Shown piece after piece: positions 46,229-55,106 of a stretch of 64,000 nucleotides of DNA (within the stretch, counting starts at the first letter, position 1; every line of letters starts with the position of its first letter). The stretch is from Methyloprofundus sedimenti (lineage in GTDB: Bacteria > Pseudomonadota > Gammaproteobacteria > Methylococcales > Methylomonadaceae), in NCBI RefSeq assembly GCF_002072955.1, contig NZ_LPUF01000001.1, positions 2,750,896 through 2,814,895 on the forward strand. Direction: 5' to 3'. Under the pieces are notes generated by a model, which saw nothing but the letters and a program-made list of their open reading frames with translations, was not told the origin of the DNA and searched no databases. The position numbers were made by a program, and so were the translations under genes.

Positions 46229-46588
46229 AATATTTTGTCAGTAACAGGCTTTAAACGCTGGTGGCGCCTGAAGGTGTGATGGCTCAACCGGTGACTTTAG
46301 CTTTTTCAGTGCCAGTGGTGATTACAATTGCTATTATCTGTTTACAGGCTTTACCGGATATTTGGTATCTCGTTGGCAAGGACTGCTCTTTTTAGGGTAT
46401 TATGCTGTTTTGTTAACTGGTTGAGATTAGATTCGATACAGTATGCCTGTTTGGTGTAATTTAATAGGCTATTTGTTTGAGACCGTATTACCATTAGCAG
46501 CCTTGATTCAGGTTGTTTTTATATTACGTCAGATGAAGCGCTCTTTTAAAGAGCAAAAATAATACTTGTTAATTTTTGGAGTAGACAA

Positions 46589-47551
46589 ATGAATTGGATA
46601 ATTGTATTTGTGGTATTTTTACTCTCAGCTTGTTCAGGAAAGTCCACCAATAAGACATTGCCTACTCAGCTTGTTGATACGCAGGCTTCAGCAGTAACGC
46701 AAGTTGTTCAGCCGCGCAAGCTCACTAAAGGTGAGGCTTTGTATTTGCGTAATTGTGCAGATTGCCATGGATGGGAAGGTCGCGGTAACGGCCCAGCAGC
46801 TGAATATATCGATGTAGCCACACCGGTCTTACAAAATAGTCAATTACTTAACAATCAATCAGAACAGCAATTTGTTGACTGGGTTTTAAATCCGACCAGC
46901 AAACTTCAGGTGACTGATAAGGCCGGACCACAAACCAATACTGAAGCCAGTGCCTTGTTAGCTTACTTAAGAAAACAACCGGGTATTAACTGGGCTCAGA
47001 CAGAAGCCGGACAAGAAACTTATGATCAGTTATGTGCTAATTGTCATGGTTTATATGGGCATGGTGATGGTAGTTTCTCAGCAGAGATGCCCGTGCCAAT
47101 GCCTGATCTGAGTACCGCGAGTTATCAAAATCAGTACAATGATCAAGAGTTACTGAGCTTCATTAGTCAGGGAAAAGGTGCGATGCCCGGGTTTGATGAG
47201 GTATTGAGTGCTCAGGAAATCAGGGAGGTATTAGCTTTTGTACGTTTGTTATCACCGGGTTATGAGAGCTACGACAAATATTGCACTACGTGTCATGGTG
47301 CAGATGGTGCACCGGTACAACTATTAGAGATTAATGAAGGTGAAGGTACAGAGAGCGAATTTATTGATATTAGCATTCCGACACTCGATGCAAAATACCT
47401 TAATGCGCATACTGATGCCCAGCTTATTCCAAAAATTCAGCATATGCTTAAACAAAATCAGGTATCTATGCTGCATTTTTCTGGGGATATCAAACCTGAT
47501 GAGGCGACACAGATATTCCGTTATTTACGAGACGTTATGATCAACGATTAA
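46589..47551 (+). CDS. triheme c-type cytochrome lipoprotein
   Basis: A 320-residue periplasmic electron carrier with three cytochrome c domains. Heme-binding CxxCH motifs are CADCH at 56-60, CANCH at 149-153 and CTTCH at 232-236. Candidate axial Met residues lie in MPVPMPDLS and GAMPGFDEV. The N-terminus is a lipoprotein signal, with lipobox LSAC and Cys15 as the lipid anchor. A GGAG ribosome site precedes the ATG. No terminal oxidase, reductase or dehydrogenase adjoins it, so its donor and acceptor are unknown. It lies just after the antiporter remnant, with ABC exporter genes convergent from the other side. Confidence 0.92.
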   Translation: MNWIIVFVVFLLSACSGKSTNKTLPTQLVDTQASAVTQVVQPRKLTKGEALYLRNCADCHGWEGRGNGPAAEYIDVATPVLQNSQLLNNQSEQQFVDWVLNPTSKLQVTDKAGPQTNTEASALLAYLRKQPGINWAQTEAGQETYDQLCANCHGLYGHGDGSFSAEMPVPMPDLSTASYQNQYNDQELLSFISQGKGAMPGFDEVLSAQEIREVLAFVRLLSPGYESYDKYCTTCHGADGAPVQLLEINEGEGTESEFIDISIPTLDAKYLNAHTDAQLIPKIQHMLKQNQVSMLHFSGDIKPDEATQIFRYLRDVMIND

Positions 47552-47913
47552 TAAGGTTGCCGTTATTAGGGGGAGTGAGGCGAATAAAGCCATACGTTTG
47601 AGCTCCCCAGATTAATATCGTCTTCAGTGAGAGAAATTTTTATACATGAATTTTTTCGCCAACGCCAGGTAGATTTTGTATCCCGGCCCAATCGGTAACC
47701 TTGCTGCAGCAAAGTATGACTGGAGGAAACTTGTTACACAGATCGAGATTACATGCATTCTTGGTGATTAATCATCATATCTAAAGCTGTAATACTTTAC
47801 TCCCCCTCTTTCCATAGTCTCCATGAGAATTTATACTGGAATATTCTGTATTTCCTGGCGCAGAGCGAGAGCAACGAAATAGGTTCTCAATTCAATTCTT
47901 GGCAAGCTTTCAC
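47552..47913. other. intergenic gap, nothing recognised
   Basis: These 362 bases separate two convergently transcribed units. I see no gene, clear terminator or repeat. Confidence 0.45.
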
Positions 47914-49026
47914 CTAATACATTCGTCGCCTAAATAACCACCCCGCGCAGCTCATCGTTATAATGCCAATAATTGCCAAAGGCCAATATTGATCGACTAA
48001 ATTGCTGACCGAAAACCCCTCAAGAAAAACGCTACGCACAATAACCAGAAAATAACGCAAAGGGTTAATTAAAGTAAACTTCTGAACCCAGACTGGCATA
48101 TTCGCAATAGGTGTTGCAAAACCGGATAAAATAATGGCAGGTACGATAAATAAAAAACCACCCAATAAGCCTTGTTGTTGTGTTATTGAAAGAGAAGAAA
48201 TCATCAATCCAACGCCAATAATGGCAAAGACAAATAAAATAATACCGATATACAAAGCAAGCAGGCTGCCGAGTAAGGGAATTTTAAACCAGAGTACCGC
48301 CACCGGAATAATAAATGAGGCTTCTACTACACCGATGATTAACCCGGGTACCGCCTTGCCGAGCAATATCTGAAAAGGGGTTAACGGTGTGACAAGTAAC
48401 TGATCAAAAGTACCCTGTTCACGCTCTCTGGCAATGGAAAGCGCCGTCACTATTATGGTGGCAACCAGCGTTAACAAACCTACAATACCCGGGACAATAA
48501 ACCAGCGACTGGCAAGATTAGGATTAAACCAGGAACGAATTTGCAATTGTGCCGGCGGTAATGACTGCTGATGCTGTTTTGCCCAGTCCAGATTAAATTT
48601 TGCCAGAATACTTTGCATATAGTTCAGTGCAATTAATGCCGTATTTGAATTACGACCATCAATCAGAATTTGTACAGCAGCTGATCGTTGTTCTGTATAT
48701 AGATCACGACTAAAGTGTGGGCCGAGATGTAACACAGCCAGAACCTTTTGTTCATCCAGAGCGGGAGCAATCTGTTCAGAATGAGTAATAGTTAAAACCG
48801 TGGCAAATACAGGCGAGGCGGTAAAGTGACTAATAAAATCTCTGGAGGCAATACTTTGATCTTCATTATAAACCGCAATAGGCACGTGATTAAGATCAAA
48901 GCTGGCGCCATAGCCAAAGACAAAAAGCTGAATAATAGGTGGTCCAATCAATACAAAGCGGCTTTTCTTATCTTTTAAAATCGCTAAAAATTCCTTGATC
49001 AGTAATGCGTAAATCATTGCCCACAT
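47914..49026 (-). CDS. ABC-2 type permease (YbhR-like)
   Basis: A 370-residue permease subunit of an ABC-2 exporter. The first membrane segment (about 24-44) is followed by a large periplasmic domain (about 45-175) and then five more segments (about 178-365). Motifs include LTLVATIIVTALSIAREREQGTFDQLLVTP (cytosolic coupling helix REREQGTFDQL) and LINPLRYFLVIVR near the C-terminus. It ends an operon with HlyD-type, double ATP-binding and sister permease genes, the order of E. coli ybhG-ybhF-ybhS-ybhR, an exporter linked to drug and cation tolerance. The gap to the sister gene is 2 bp. Confidence 0.92.
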   Translation of the reverse strand: MWAMIYALLIKEFLAILKDKKSRFVLIGPPIIQLFVFGYGASFDLNHVPIAVYNEDQSIASRDFISHFTASPVFATVLTITHSEQIAPALDEQKVLAVLHLGPHFSRDLYTEQRSAAVQILIDGRNSNTALIALNYMQSILAKFNLDWAKQHQQSLPPAQLQIRSWFNPNLASRWFIVPGIVGLLTLVATIIVTALSIAREREQGTFDQLLVTPLTPFQILLGKAVPGLIIGVVEASFIIPVAVLWFKIPLLGSLLALYIGIILFVFAIIGVGLMISSLSITQQQGLLGGFLFIVPAIILSGFATPIANMPVWVQKFTLINPLRYFLVIVRSVFLEGFSVSNLVDQYWPLAIIGIITMSCAGWLFRRRMY

Positions 49027-49028
49027 AA

Positions 49029-50162
49029 TTACTCCAGACGTTTAGGGGCTTTTTTTATCGCCAATATGAAAAACAGGCTAGCCATTAATAACAGGGCAGC
49101 CGTATTAGGTAAAATAATCGCCCAGACATTGCCCGTCAAAAAGACAGTTTGTAAAATGGCCACGAAATAACGCGCCGCAACCAGATAAGTAAAAGCCTGC
49201 ACAGCTATTGGCATACTGTCTATATCAAAAATAAATCCGGATAATATAAAAGCAGGTAGAAACGTCGTAATAATCGCAACCTGCCCGGCAACAAACTGGT
49301 TTTTAGTCATAATAGAAATTAACAAACCCATCCCCAGAGTCACCAACATAAATATACTGCCAGTGAGCAACAAGACCCAAAACGAACCACGTAAGGGTAC
49401 ATCAAACAGAAAGACTGCCATCGCAATAGACAGCAACATGCCGCCCATGCCCAGAAAATAATAGGGAATCAATTTTCCGACCAGCACCTCACCCATAGTA
49501 ACAGGGGTTGCAATCATGGCTTCCAGAGTACCACGCTCCCATTCACGCGCCATCACCAGAGCGGTTAATAATGCACCTATCAAAGTCATAATCACTGCAA
49601 TCAGCCCTGGCACCAGATAGTCTTTGCTAAGAATGGCACTGTTATACCAGATCCGCTGTTCGGCAATCACGGGATATACTATGGATATGCCGCGAGTTTG
49701 TGCAAGGTGTGTCAGCCATTCATTCCAGGCACCTTGAATATAACCCGAAATTAATCGTGCGGTATTCGCATCTACGCCATCGACAATCACCTGAATACCT
49801 GGAGAATTTTGCTTAAATAACTCACGACTAAAGTTCGCTCTCAGGTGGATAATAGCACTGATTTTTCTCAATTGCATCGCCTGTTCAGCAGTACCCATAT
49901 GCGTATAATGGCTATTGTTAAAATACTCGGAATGCTCAAATGCAGCCGTAAAACTCGCTGTTTCAGGGCTGCTTTTGTCTATCACCCAACCCACAGGAAC
50001 ATGTCTGGCATCCAGCGACACGCCATAACCGAACAATAACAACAAGAACACGGGCAAGACAAAAGCAATCGCCAGACTGCTAGGATCACGCCAGATTTGT
50101 AGAAACTCTTTGATGATCAGCCCCTTCAGACGCATATACTTTTTAATATGACTATCGTTCAT
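49029..50162 (-). CDS. ABC-2 type permease (YbhS-like)
   Basis: A 377-residue ABC-2 permease paralogous to the downstream one and expected to heterodimerise with it. It shows an N-terminal membrane segment after KEFLQIWRDPSSLAIAF, a periplasmic domain (about 50-185), the coupling motif AREWERGTLEAMIATP (about 217-232) and five C-terminal segments with YLVAARYFVAILQTVFL. The start overlaps the end of the ATPase gene by four bases (ATGA), showing coupled translation. Confidence 0.92.
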   Translation of the reverse strand: MNDSHIKKYMRLKGLIIKEFLQIWRDPSSLAIAFVLPVFLLLLFGYGVSLDARHVPVGWVIDKSSPETASFTAAFEHSEYFNNSHYTHMGTAEQAMQLRKISAIIHLRANFSRELFKQNSPGIQVIVDGVDANTARLISGYIQGAWNEWLTHLAQTRGISIVYPVIAEQRIWYNSAILSKDYLVPGLIAVIMTLIGALLTALVMAREWERGTLEAMIATPVTMGEVLVGKLIPYYFLGMGGMLLSIAMAVFLFDVPLRGSFWVLLLTGSIFMLVTLGMGLLISIMTKNQFVAGQVAIITTFLPAFILSGFIFDIDSMPIAVQAFTYLVAARYFVAILQTVFLTGNVWAIILPNTAALLLMASLFFILAIKKAPKRLE

Positions 50163-51907
50163 ACCTGTCTTGCCTCAACCAACTGGATAAAGGCATCTTC
50201 CATCGTCGGATCTGGTAACGCTGCAGTACTGACTTGCTGTTTGATTTCAGCAGGTGTTCCCGTGATTAAAATACTGCCTTCACACATAATTAACAGACGA
50301 TCACAATATTCAGCTTCTTCCATAAAATGCGTGGTAACAAGTACCGTCACACCACTCGCTGCAAGTTGGTTGGTACGATTCCAGAATTCCCGTCTAGCTA
50401 AAGGGTCTACGCCTGAGGTAGGTTCATCAAGAAACAGAATATCCGGCTCGTGCATCAAGGCGCAGGCCATTGCCAGACGCTGCTTATAGCCCAGAGGCAA
50501 ATCTGTACACTCACTGTGCTGATCTACACTCAGCTCAAATTGCTGTAAAGCCCATTGTATTCGTTGATCACGCTGTTTATGGGACAAACCGTAAGCACTA
50601 CTGAAAAATGTCAGGTTTTGCAGCACACTTAAATTGGCATACAGCGAGAATTTTTGCGACATATAGCCAATTCGAGACCGGGCTTTGGCAGGAGCCAGGC
50701 GTATATCAACTCCCGCTACCCGTAACTCTCCATTGCTTGCAGGAAGTAAACCACATAGCATACGAAAGGTGGTCGTTTTACCCGCGCCATTTGCGCCTAA
50801 TAAACCAAATATTTCCCCGCGTTTAACCGAAAAATTTAGCTTTTTAACCGCTTGAAAATCGTCAAACCAACGATCAACGCCCTCGACATGAATAATCGTG
50901 CTATCAATTATGGAAGTAGTGTCTTTAAGAGAAGGTTCAATATTTCCCACCTTTGCAGCAGGATGGCGCTCTCTTAACAGACTAATAAAAACATCTTCCA
51001 GGCGCGGGGGTGTTGCTGCAATACCGACTGTTTCCAGTGCCCCGGTGAAAACAGGCAAACCTTGATGACGGTGAATAATACGCACTTTTTCACCCTGTAT
51101 GACCGCATCAATGATATTCGGTTGTCTGATCAGCTGACTTTGCAGCAGGCGGCTAGACAGTTCTGGATGGCTAACCCGATAACAATGTCCCTGCATTTTA
51201 GATTTTAATAAATCCGGACTGTTAGCATCCACTAACACGCCTTCATCCAGTATCACTACTTGCTGACAACGCTCAGCTTCATCCATATACGCAGTACTTA
51301 ATAATACCGTCATACCCTGACTTTTAACCTGTTGCTCAATTATGCTCCAGAGCTCTCTTCTGGAAACAGGATCAACTCCGACACTCGGCTCATCGAGTAA
51401 TAACAGGCCGGGCTGGCTAAGCAAAGTACAGGCGAGTCCCAGTTTTTGCTTCATCCCTCCTGATAAGCGCCCTGCCAAGCGTTGAGTAAATGCCGCCAGT
51501 CCGGTCATGCGCATTAAATCCTGAAAGCGTTGTTGTCGAACTGCAAGACTCACACCATGTAAATCAGCATAAAGATTCAGATTTTCTGCAACACTCAGGT
51601 CTTCATACAAGCCAAAGCGCTGCGGCATATAGCCACACAAGTGATGAATATCATCGCCCTGCTGTACGCTATCAAGACCAAAAACATGTATTGTGCCATT
51701 GCTGGGGACTAACAAACCCGCTACCAGACGTAGCAAGGTCGTTTTCCCGGCGCCATCAGGTCCTATCAGACCAACTACTTCGCCTTTGCTAATCGTAAGC
51801 GAAACATCCTGTAAAGCATGAATGGTACGTTTACCATTAGTAAACTGTTTGCTCAGCTGTTGTATTTCAACTGCCCAAACGTCTTCTCCTGTATCAGAAG
51901 CCGTCAT
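50159..51907 (-). CDS. double ABC transporter ATP-binding protein (YbhF-like)
   Basis: A 582-residue protein with two fused ATPase domains. Domain 1 (about 10-245) has Walker A GPDGAGKTT, signature LSGGMKQKLGLA and Walker B LLLLDEPSVGVDP. Domain 2 (about 330-560) has GANGAGKTT, a changed signature LPLGYKQRLAMA instead of LSGGQ, and ILFLDEPTSGVDP. The altered second signature is also usual in YbhF relatives. It would power the two permeases encoded downstream. Four-base overlaps join it to both neighbours. Confidence 0.94.
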   Translation of the reverse strand: MTASDTGEDVWAVEIQQLSKQFTNGKRTIHALQDVSLTISKGEVVGLIGPDGAGKTTLLRLVAGLLVPSNGTIHVFGLDSVQQGDDIHHLCGYMPQRFGLYEDLSVAENLNLYADLHGVSLAVRQQRFQDLMRMTGLAAFTQRLAGRLSGGMKQKLGLACTLLSQPGLLLLDEPSVGVDPVSRRELWSIIEQQVKSQGMTVLLSTAYMDEAERCQQVVILDEGVLVDANSPDLLKSKMQGHCYRVSHPELSSRLLQSQLIRQPNIIDAVIQGEKVRIIHRHQGLPVFTGALETVGIAATPPRLEDVFISLLRERHPAAKVGNIEPSLKDTTSIIDSTIIHVEGVDRWFDDFQAVKKLNFSVKRGEIFGLLGANGAGKTTTFRMLCGLLPASNGELRVAGVDIRLAPAKARSRIGYMSQKFSLYANLSVLQNLTFFSSAYGLSHKQRDQRIQWALQQFELSVDQHSECTDLPLGYKQRLAMACALMHEPDILFLDEPTSGVDPLARREFWNRTNQLAASGVTVLVTTHFMEEAEYCDRLLIMCEGSILITGTPAEIKQQVSTAALPDPTMEDAFIQLVEARQV

Positions 51908-52938
51908 GGCCGTGTGTTACAAGTAGACTTTGCTTGCTGATCAGGCTCTGCCTGCAAATCAATATTCACCGTAACAGGCATACCCAGGCGTAATTCATTT
52001 TGTGGATTACAGGCAAACACTCGCACTTGATAAACTAGATGAGTACGCAGTTCAGGCGTTTCAACTGATTTAGGGGTAAATTCAGCCGTTGGCGAAATAA
52101 AACCTATCCAGCCCTGATACGATTTATCTGGATAGCTATCCGTGGTGATGCGCGCAGACATACCGTATTTTAATTTTCCCAACTGATTTTCAGGCACATA
52201 AACTCTCGCCCAGACCGGATCGATTAATGCCAGCGTATAAACGGGTATACGACTATCGGCCATATCGCCCGGCTCCAGAATGCGATCCTGAATAATACCA
52301 TCGGCAGGGGCATAAAGATGGCCATCCTGCCAGATTTTTTTAGCCAGTTTAAGACTGCTTTCATTCGCTTTCAATAAGGCTTTTGCTTCATCAATATCTT
52401 CTAGCCGAGGGCCGATGACCATAAGTTCCTGTTGTTGTTTAAGTGCATGAAGTTTTTCCTGTGCAGTAATATATTCCTTATTCGCGCGGTCAACAGACTC
52501 AATAGACGTCAATTGCTTTTTCACCAGTTTTTGCAAGCGCTGAAGCTCTATTTTAACAAATGCCACCTCGGCGGATGCTGATTTAACATCGGCCGTTGCC
52601 TTACGAATATCTTCAGGGCGTGACCCAGTAACTAAGCGACTAACAACCTGCTGTTGCGCCGCAGTTTTTGCCTCAGCATAGTCGATAGCATACTGAAAAC
52701 GCTCTAAATCCTGAGTCGCCAATAACTGGCCGTGTTTAACCCGGTCACCCTCTTTCGCCGCCATCATCGCAATGTGTTCAGCATCATGAAAAGCCAACTG
52801 TATCTGGCGAATATCAATATTGCCAAACAGCGTCAAGCTCGTTTCTTCAGTTTTTGAGAGGCTATTAAAATCCCAGATAGCCCATGTAATACCTCCTAGT
52901 ACAAGAAGCAGCAAAATAATTTTAAGTGACTTTTTCAT
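51904..52938 (-). CDS. HlyD-family membrane fusion protein (YbhG-like)
   Basis: A periplasmic adaptor of 344 residues from ATG 52938 (MKKSLKIILLLLVLGG). The frame extends 20 codons further to 52998, but the shorter start places the membrane anchor at the N-terminus as usual. After the anchor come a lipoyl-like half motif (AAKEGDRVKHGQLLATQD), a coiled-coil hairpin (about 75-195, with KLVKKQLTSIESVDRANKEY) and the second lipoyl half (LYAPADGIIQDRILEPGD), then a beta-barrel domain. It connects the ABC exporter to an outer-membrane channel, which is not encoded in this operon. Confidence 0.92.
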   Translation of the reverse strand: MKKSLKIILLLLVLGGITWAIWDFNSLSKTEETSLTLFGNIDIRQIQLAFHDAEHIAMMAAKEGDRVKHGQLLATQDLERFQYAIDYAEAKTAAQQQVVSRLVTGSRPEDIRKATADVKSASAEVAFVKIELQRLQKLVKKQLTSIESVDRANKEYITAQEKLHALKQQQELMVIGPRLEDIDEAKALLKANESSLKLAKKIWQDGHLYAPADGIIQDRILEPGDMADSRIPVYTLALIDPVWARVYVPENQLGKLKYGMSARITTDSYPDKSYQGWIGFISPTAEFTPKSVETPELRTHLVYQVRVFACNPQNELRLGMPVTVNIDLQAEPDQQAKSTCNTRP

Positions 52939-52998
52939 AATATCAAAACTCTGTGGAAAGCAAATGACGGGTAGTGAAAATAAATATCTGGCGTGCAA

Positions 52999-53352
52999 GA
53001 ACCTATTTTAGTAGTTTTAAAACTTTTTAAAAAAGGCTTTTGCACCCCAATATTTATACTTGCTAGTGAATATAAGCAATGAAAAAAAACCAAACTTCCA
53101 ATACACTAGAATTTAAACAGAATACGGCGAGCTACTCTGTAAAAAATGGATACATATGATAACGAACAGTGAATCATTCATATATTTCCTTATCCCTTTA
53201 GTTACCGGGTAGCCAAGGCCCGGTAAAGAAAGCCATTAAAAAATCATTCTTCTCTGAATCAGCTGCACATAACAACTTAATGACAATGCGATTCGAAAGT
53301 TCAAACCCGAAAAAATAGTATTCCAGCCAGATGAACGATAATCAGTCTGCGT
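52999..53352. other. intergenic gap with one inverted repeat
   Basis: No gene is recognised. TTACCGGG (53202-53209) pairs with CCCGGTAA (53219-53226) over a 9-base loop, without an adjoining T-run, so it is not called a terminator. Confidence 0.45.
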
Positions 53353-54753
53353 TCAAAACCACTCTTCGAGATTATACTGCTGATGTAACTCAGGAATTTC
53401 GACATGCGTATTTTGAAGTTTTTTGGCAAATATTGGCATAACTTCTTTATCTCCATGTACCAGAAAAGTCGTTTTCGGATCGCCTGTTTGTTGATGCCAG
53501 GCCATTAATTCACCCTGATCAGCGTGGGCTGAGAAGCCACCGATAGTAAAAACGCTTGCGTTTACCGGGATTTCTTCACCAAAAATTTTGACAGTTTTCG
53601 CGCCATCCACAATCCGCCGTGCCAGGGTCCCATAAGCGGCAAAACCAACAAAAACAATGGTATTTTTTCGATTCCAGAGACCGTGTTTAAGATGATGTGT
53701 GATGCGTCCACCCGTACACATGCCCGAACCGGCAATAATTACAGCACCGCCAACGATATTATTTATCGCCATTGAATCAGCGGTTTCTTCAGTAAAATGT
53801 AAACCAGAAAACATAAAGGGGTCTTGACCTGAGCTAAAAACTTCACAAGTCTCTTTATCAAAACATTCGGGATGGCGCTGAAAAATCTGGGTAGCAGAAA
53901 TCGCCATAGGTGAATCAAGAAAAACAGGAAGATAGCTTGGTAACTTCCCGTTTTCTATCCCTTCACGCAAATAATAAAGTAACTCCTGCGCACGTTCCAG
54001 CGCAAAACTTGGAATAATAACATTCCCGCCCTTAGCGATGGTTTCATTGATCGTTGTGTAAAATTCCTCTAAGGTCGGTTCCAGCGTTTTATGTAAGCGA
54101 TCGCCGTAGGTAGTTTCCATCACCACAATATCAACATGCGGAGGTGGCGTTGGATCTTTGATAATAGCGCGTCCGCTATAACCTAAATCACCGGAAAACA
54201 GTATTTTTCGCTGTTTGCCCTGGTGCTCAATGTCTACCACTATGGCGGCGGAACCTAAGATATGTCCAGCATCAATAAAGGTTACCTGAATTTCTTCACT
54301 AATGGAAAATTTTTGATTGTAGCCTGCCTTACGTCCGAAAAAATCAAAACAGTTTAGAGCATCAAGCTTGTCATAAAGCGGCTCAACCTTATTTTTATTG
54401 CCATGCCTGGAGGCTTTTTTAGATTTATAACGGGCTTCACTTTCCTGTAAACTCGCCGAATCCAGCAAAACCACGCGGGCTAATTCACAAGTAGCGGAAG
54501 TAGTAATAATTTCCCCGGTAAACCCTTGTTTAACAAGCAATGGAATGCGACCGCAATGATCAAGATGGGCGTGGGTTAGCAATAGATAATCAATACTGGC
54601 AGGATCAAAACCAAAAGGCTTTAAATTTTCCTCTTCCAGATCTCGCCCCCCTTGATAGAGTCCGCAATCAATTAAAATTTTCTTGCCTGCTATGTCAAGT
54701 AGATGACAAGACCCTGTTACATCCTGATCTGCGCCGTGAAATTCTAGCTTCAT
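53353..54753 (-). CDS. beta-CASP metallo-beta-lactamase nuclease
   Basis: A 466-residue enzyme of the CPSF73-like beta-CASP group of RNA nucleases. Metal-ligand motifs are LLTHAHLDHCGRIP (about 58-71), DAGHILGSAAIVVD, and SGDLGYSGR. The beta-CASP insertion (about 215-390) contains PSFALERAQELLYYLR and IIAGSGMCTGGRITHHL. The C-terminal RMMBL part has GGFSAHADQGELMAW and FLVHGDKEVMPIFAKKL. A strong ribosome site (GAGGAGA) precedes the ATG. Bacterial members of this length probably process RNA; the target is unknown. It is a single gene. Confidence 0.93.
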   Translation of the reverse strand: MKLEFHGADQDVTGSCHLLDIAGKKILIDCGLYQGGRDLEEENLKPFGFDPASIDYLLLTHAHLDHCGRIPLLVKQGFTGEIITTSATCELARVVLLDSASLQESEARYKSKKASRHGNKNKVEPLYDKLDALNCFDFFGRKAGYNQKFSISEEIQVTFIDAGHILGSAAIVVDIEHQGKQRKILFSGDLGYSGRAIIKDPTPPPHVDIVVMETTYGDRLHKTLEPTLEEFYTTINETIAKGGNVIIPSFALERAQELLYYLREGIENGKLPSYLPVFLDSPMAISATQIFQRHPECFDKETCEVFSSGQDPFMFSGLHFTEETADSMAINNIVGGAVIIAGSGMCTGGRITHHLKHGLWNRKNTIVFVGFAAYGTLARRIVDGAKTVKIFGEEIPVNASVFTIGGFSAHADQGELMAWHQQTGDPKTTFLVHGDKEVMPIFAKKLQNTHVEIPELHQQYNLEEWF

Positions 54754-55106
54754 GTTTATATCTCCTCGTTAAATACCTCAGTCTTAAAAATGCGACCTTA
54801 TTTTGTTTTTGTTTGTGTGGTTTTTATAGAATATACCTTGTGTAAGCCCTAAGGTCTGTATTTTTTTTCCGGTCAAAAGAAATAGTTCTTAGATCAACAC
54901 TGGCCTGTACCGGTCCAATTTCAATTAAACCAATACAAACTTGGTGTTAATCTTTTTTAATGTACCACTTTGCGAAGTATATGTTGATAGAATTGAGACA
55001 GGGGTTTTCTGATTAGCAATTAAATCCAGCTTTTTAAGGCCGCATGATTGACTACATGAAAATGGCAAATATGCAGAATGAATCACAGGTACTGCCTGTT
55101 TCCTCG
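54754..55106. other. intergenic gap, nothing recognised
   Basis: These 353 AT-rich bases separate the nuclease gene and the histidine kinase gene, both on the minus strand. I see no gene or clear signal. Confidence 0.4.

Larger units (their letters stand above)
44819..46236. repeat. 8-bp target-site duplication AATATTTT of the insertion sequence
   Basis: Copies at 44819-44826 and 46229-46236 directly flank the inverted repeats. Perfect identity and 8-bp length are as expected for ISL3-family transposition. Confidence 0.85.
44750..46562 (+). pseudogene. decayed Ca2+/cation antiporter gene interrupted by the insertion sequence
   Basis: Remains of a CaCA-family exchanger flank the insertion sequence. 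Left of it are RHDDESDL and NIISIHTFNIL (ending in the duplicated AATATTTT). Right of it are NILSVTG, then in a shifted frame LVAPEGVMAQPVTLAFSVP and VVITIAIIC, and after another shift GFTGYLVSRWQGLLFLGYY. Past two in-frame stops come VLPLAALIQVVFILRQMKR and a final stop at 46560-46562. Together these follow the order of the C-terminal half of a Na+/Ca2+ exchanger-type protein (GNIIGSNxFNIL motif onward). At least three frame or stop defects lie outside the insertion. The N-terminal half was not found. Confidence 0.6.

Noticed and set aside
53202-53226. Hairpin downstream of the beta-CASP gene considered as a terminator
   Set aside because: Stem is good but no T-run follows in either direction and it is over 120 bp from the stop.
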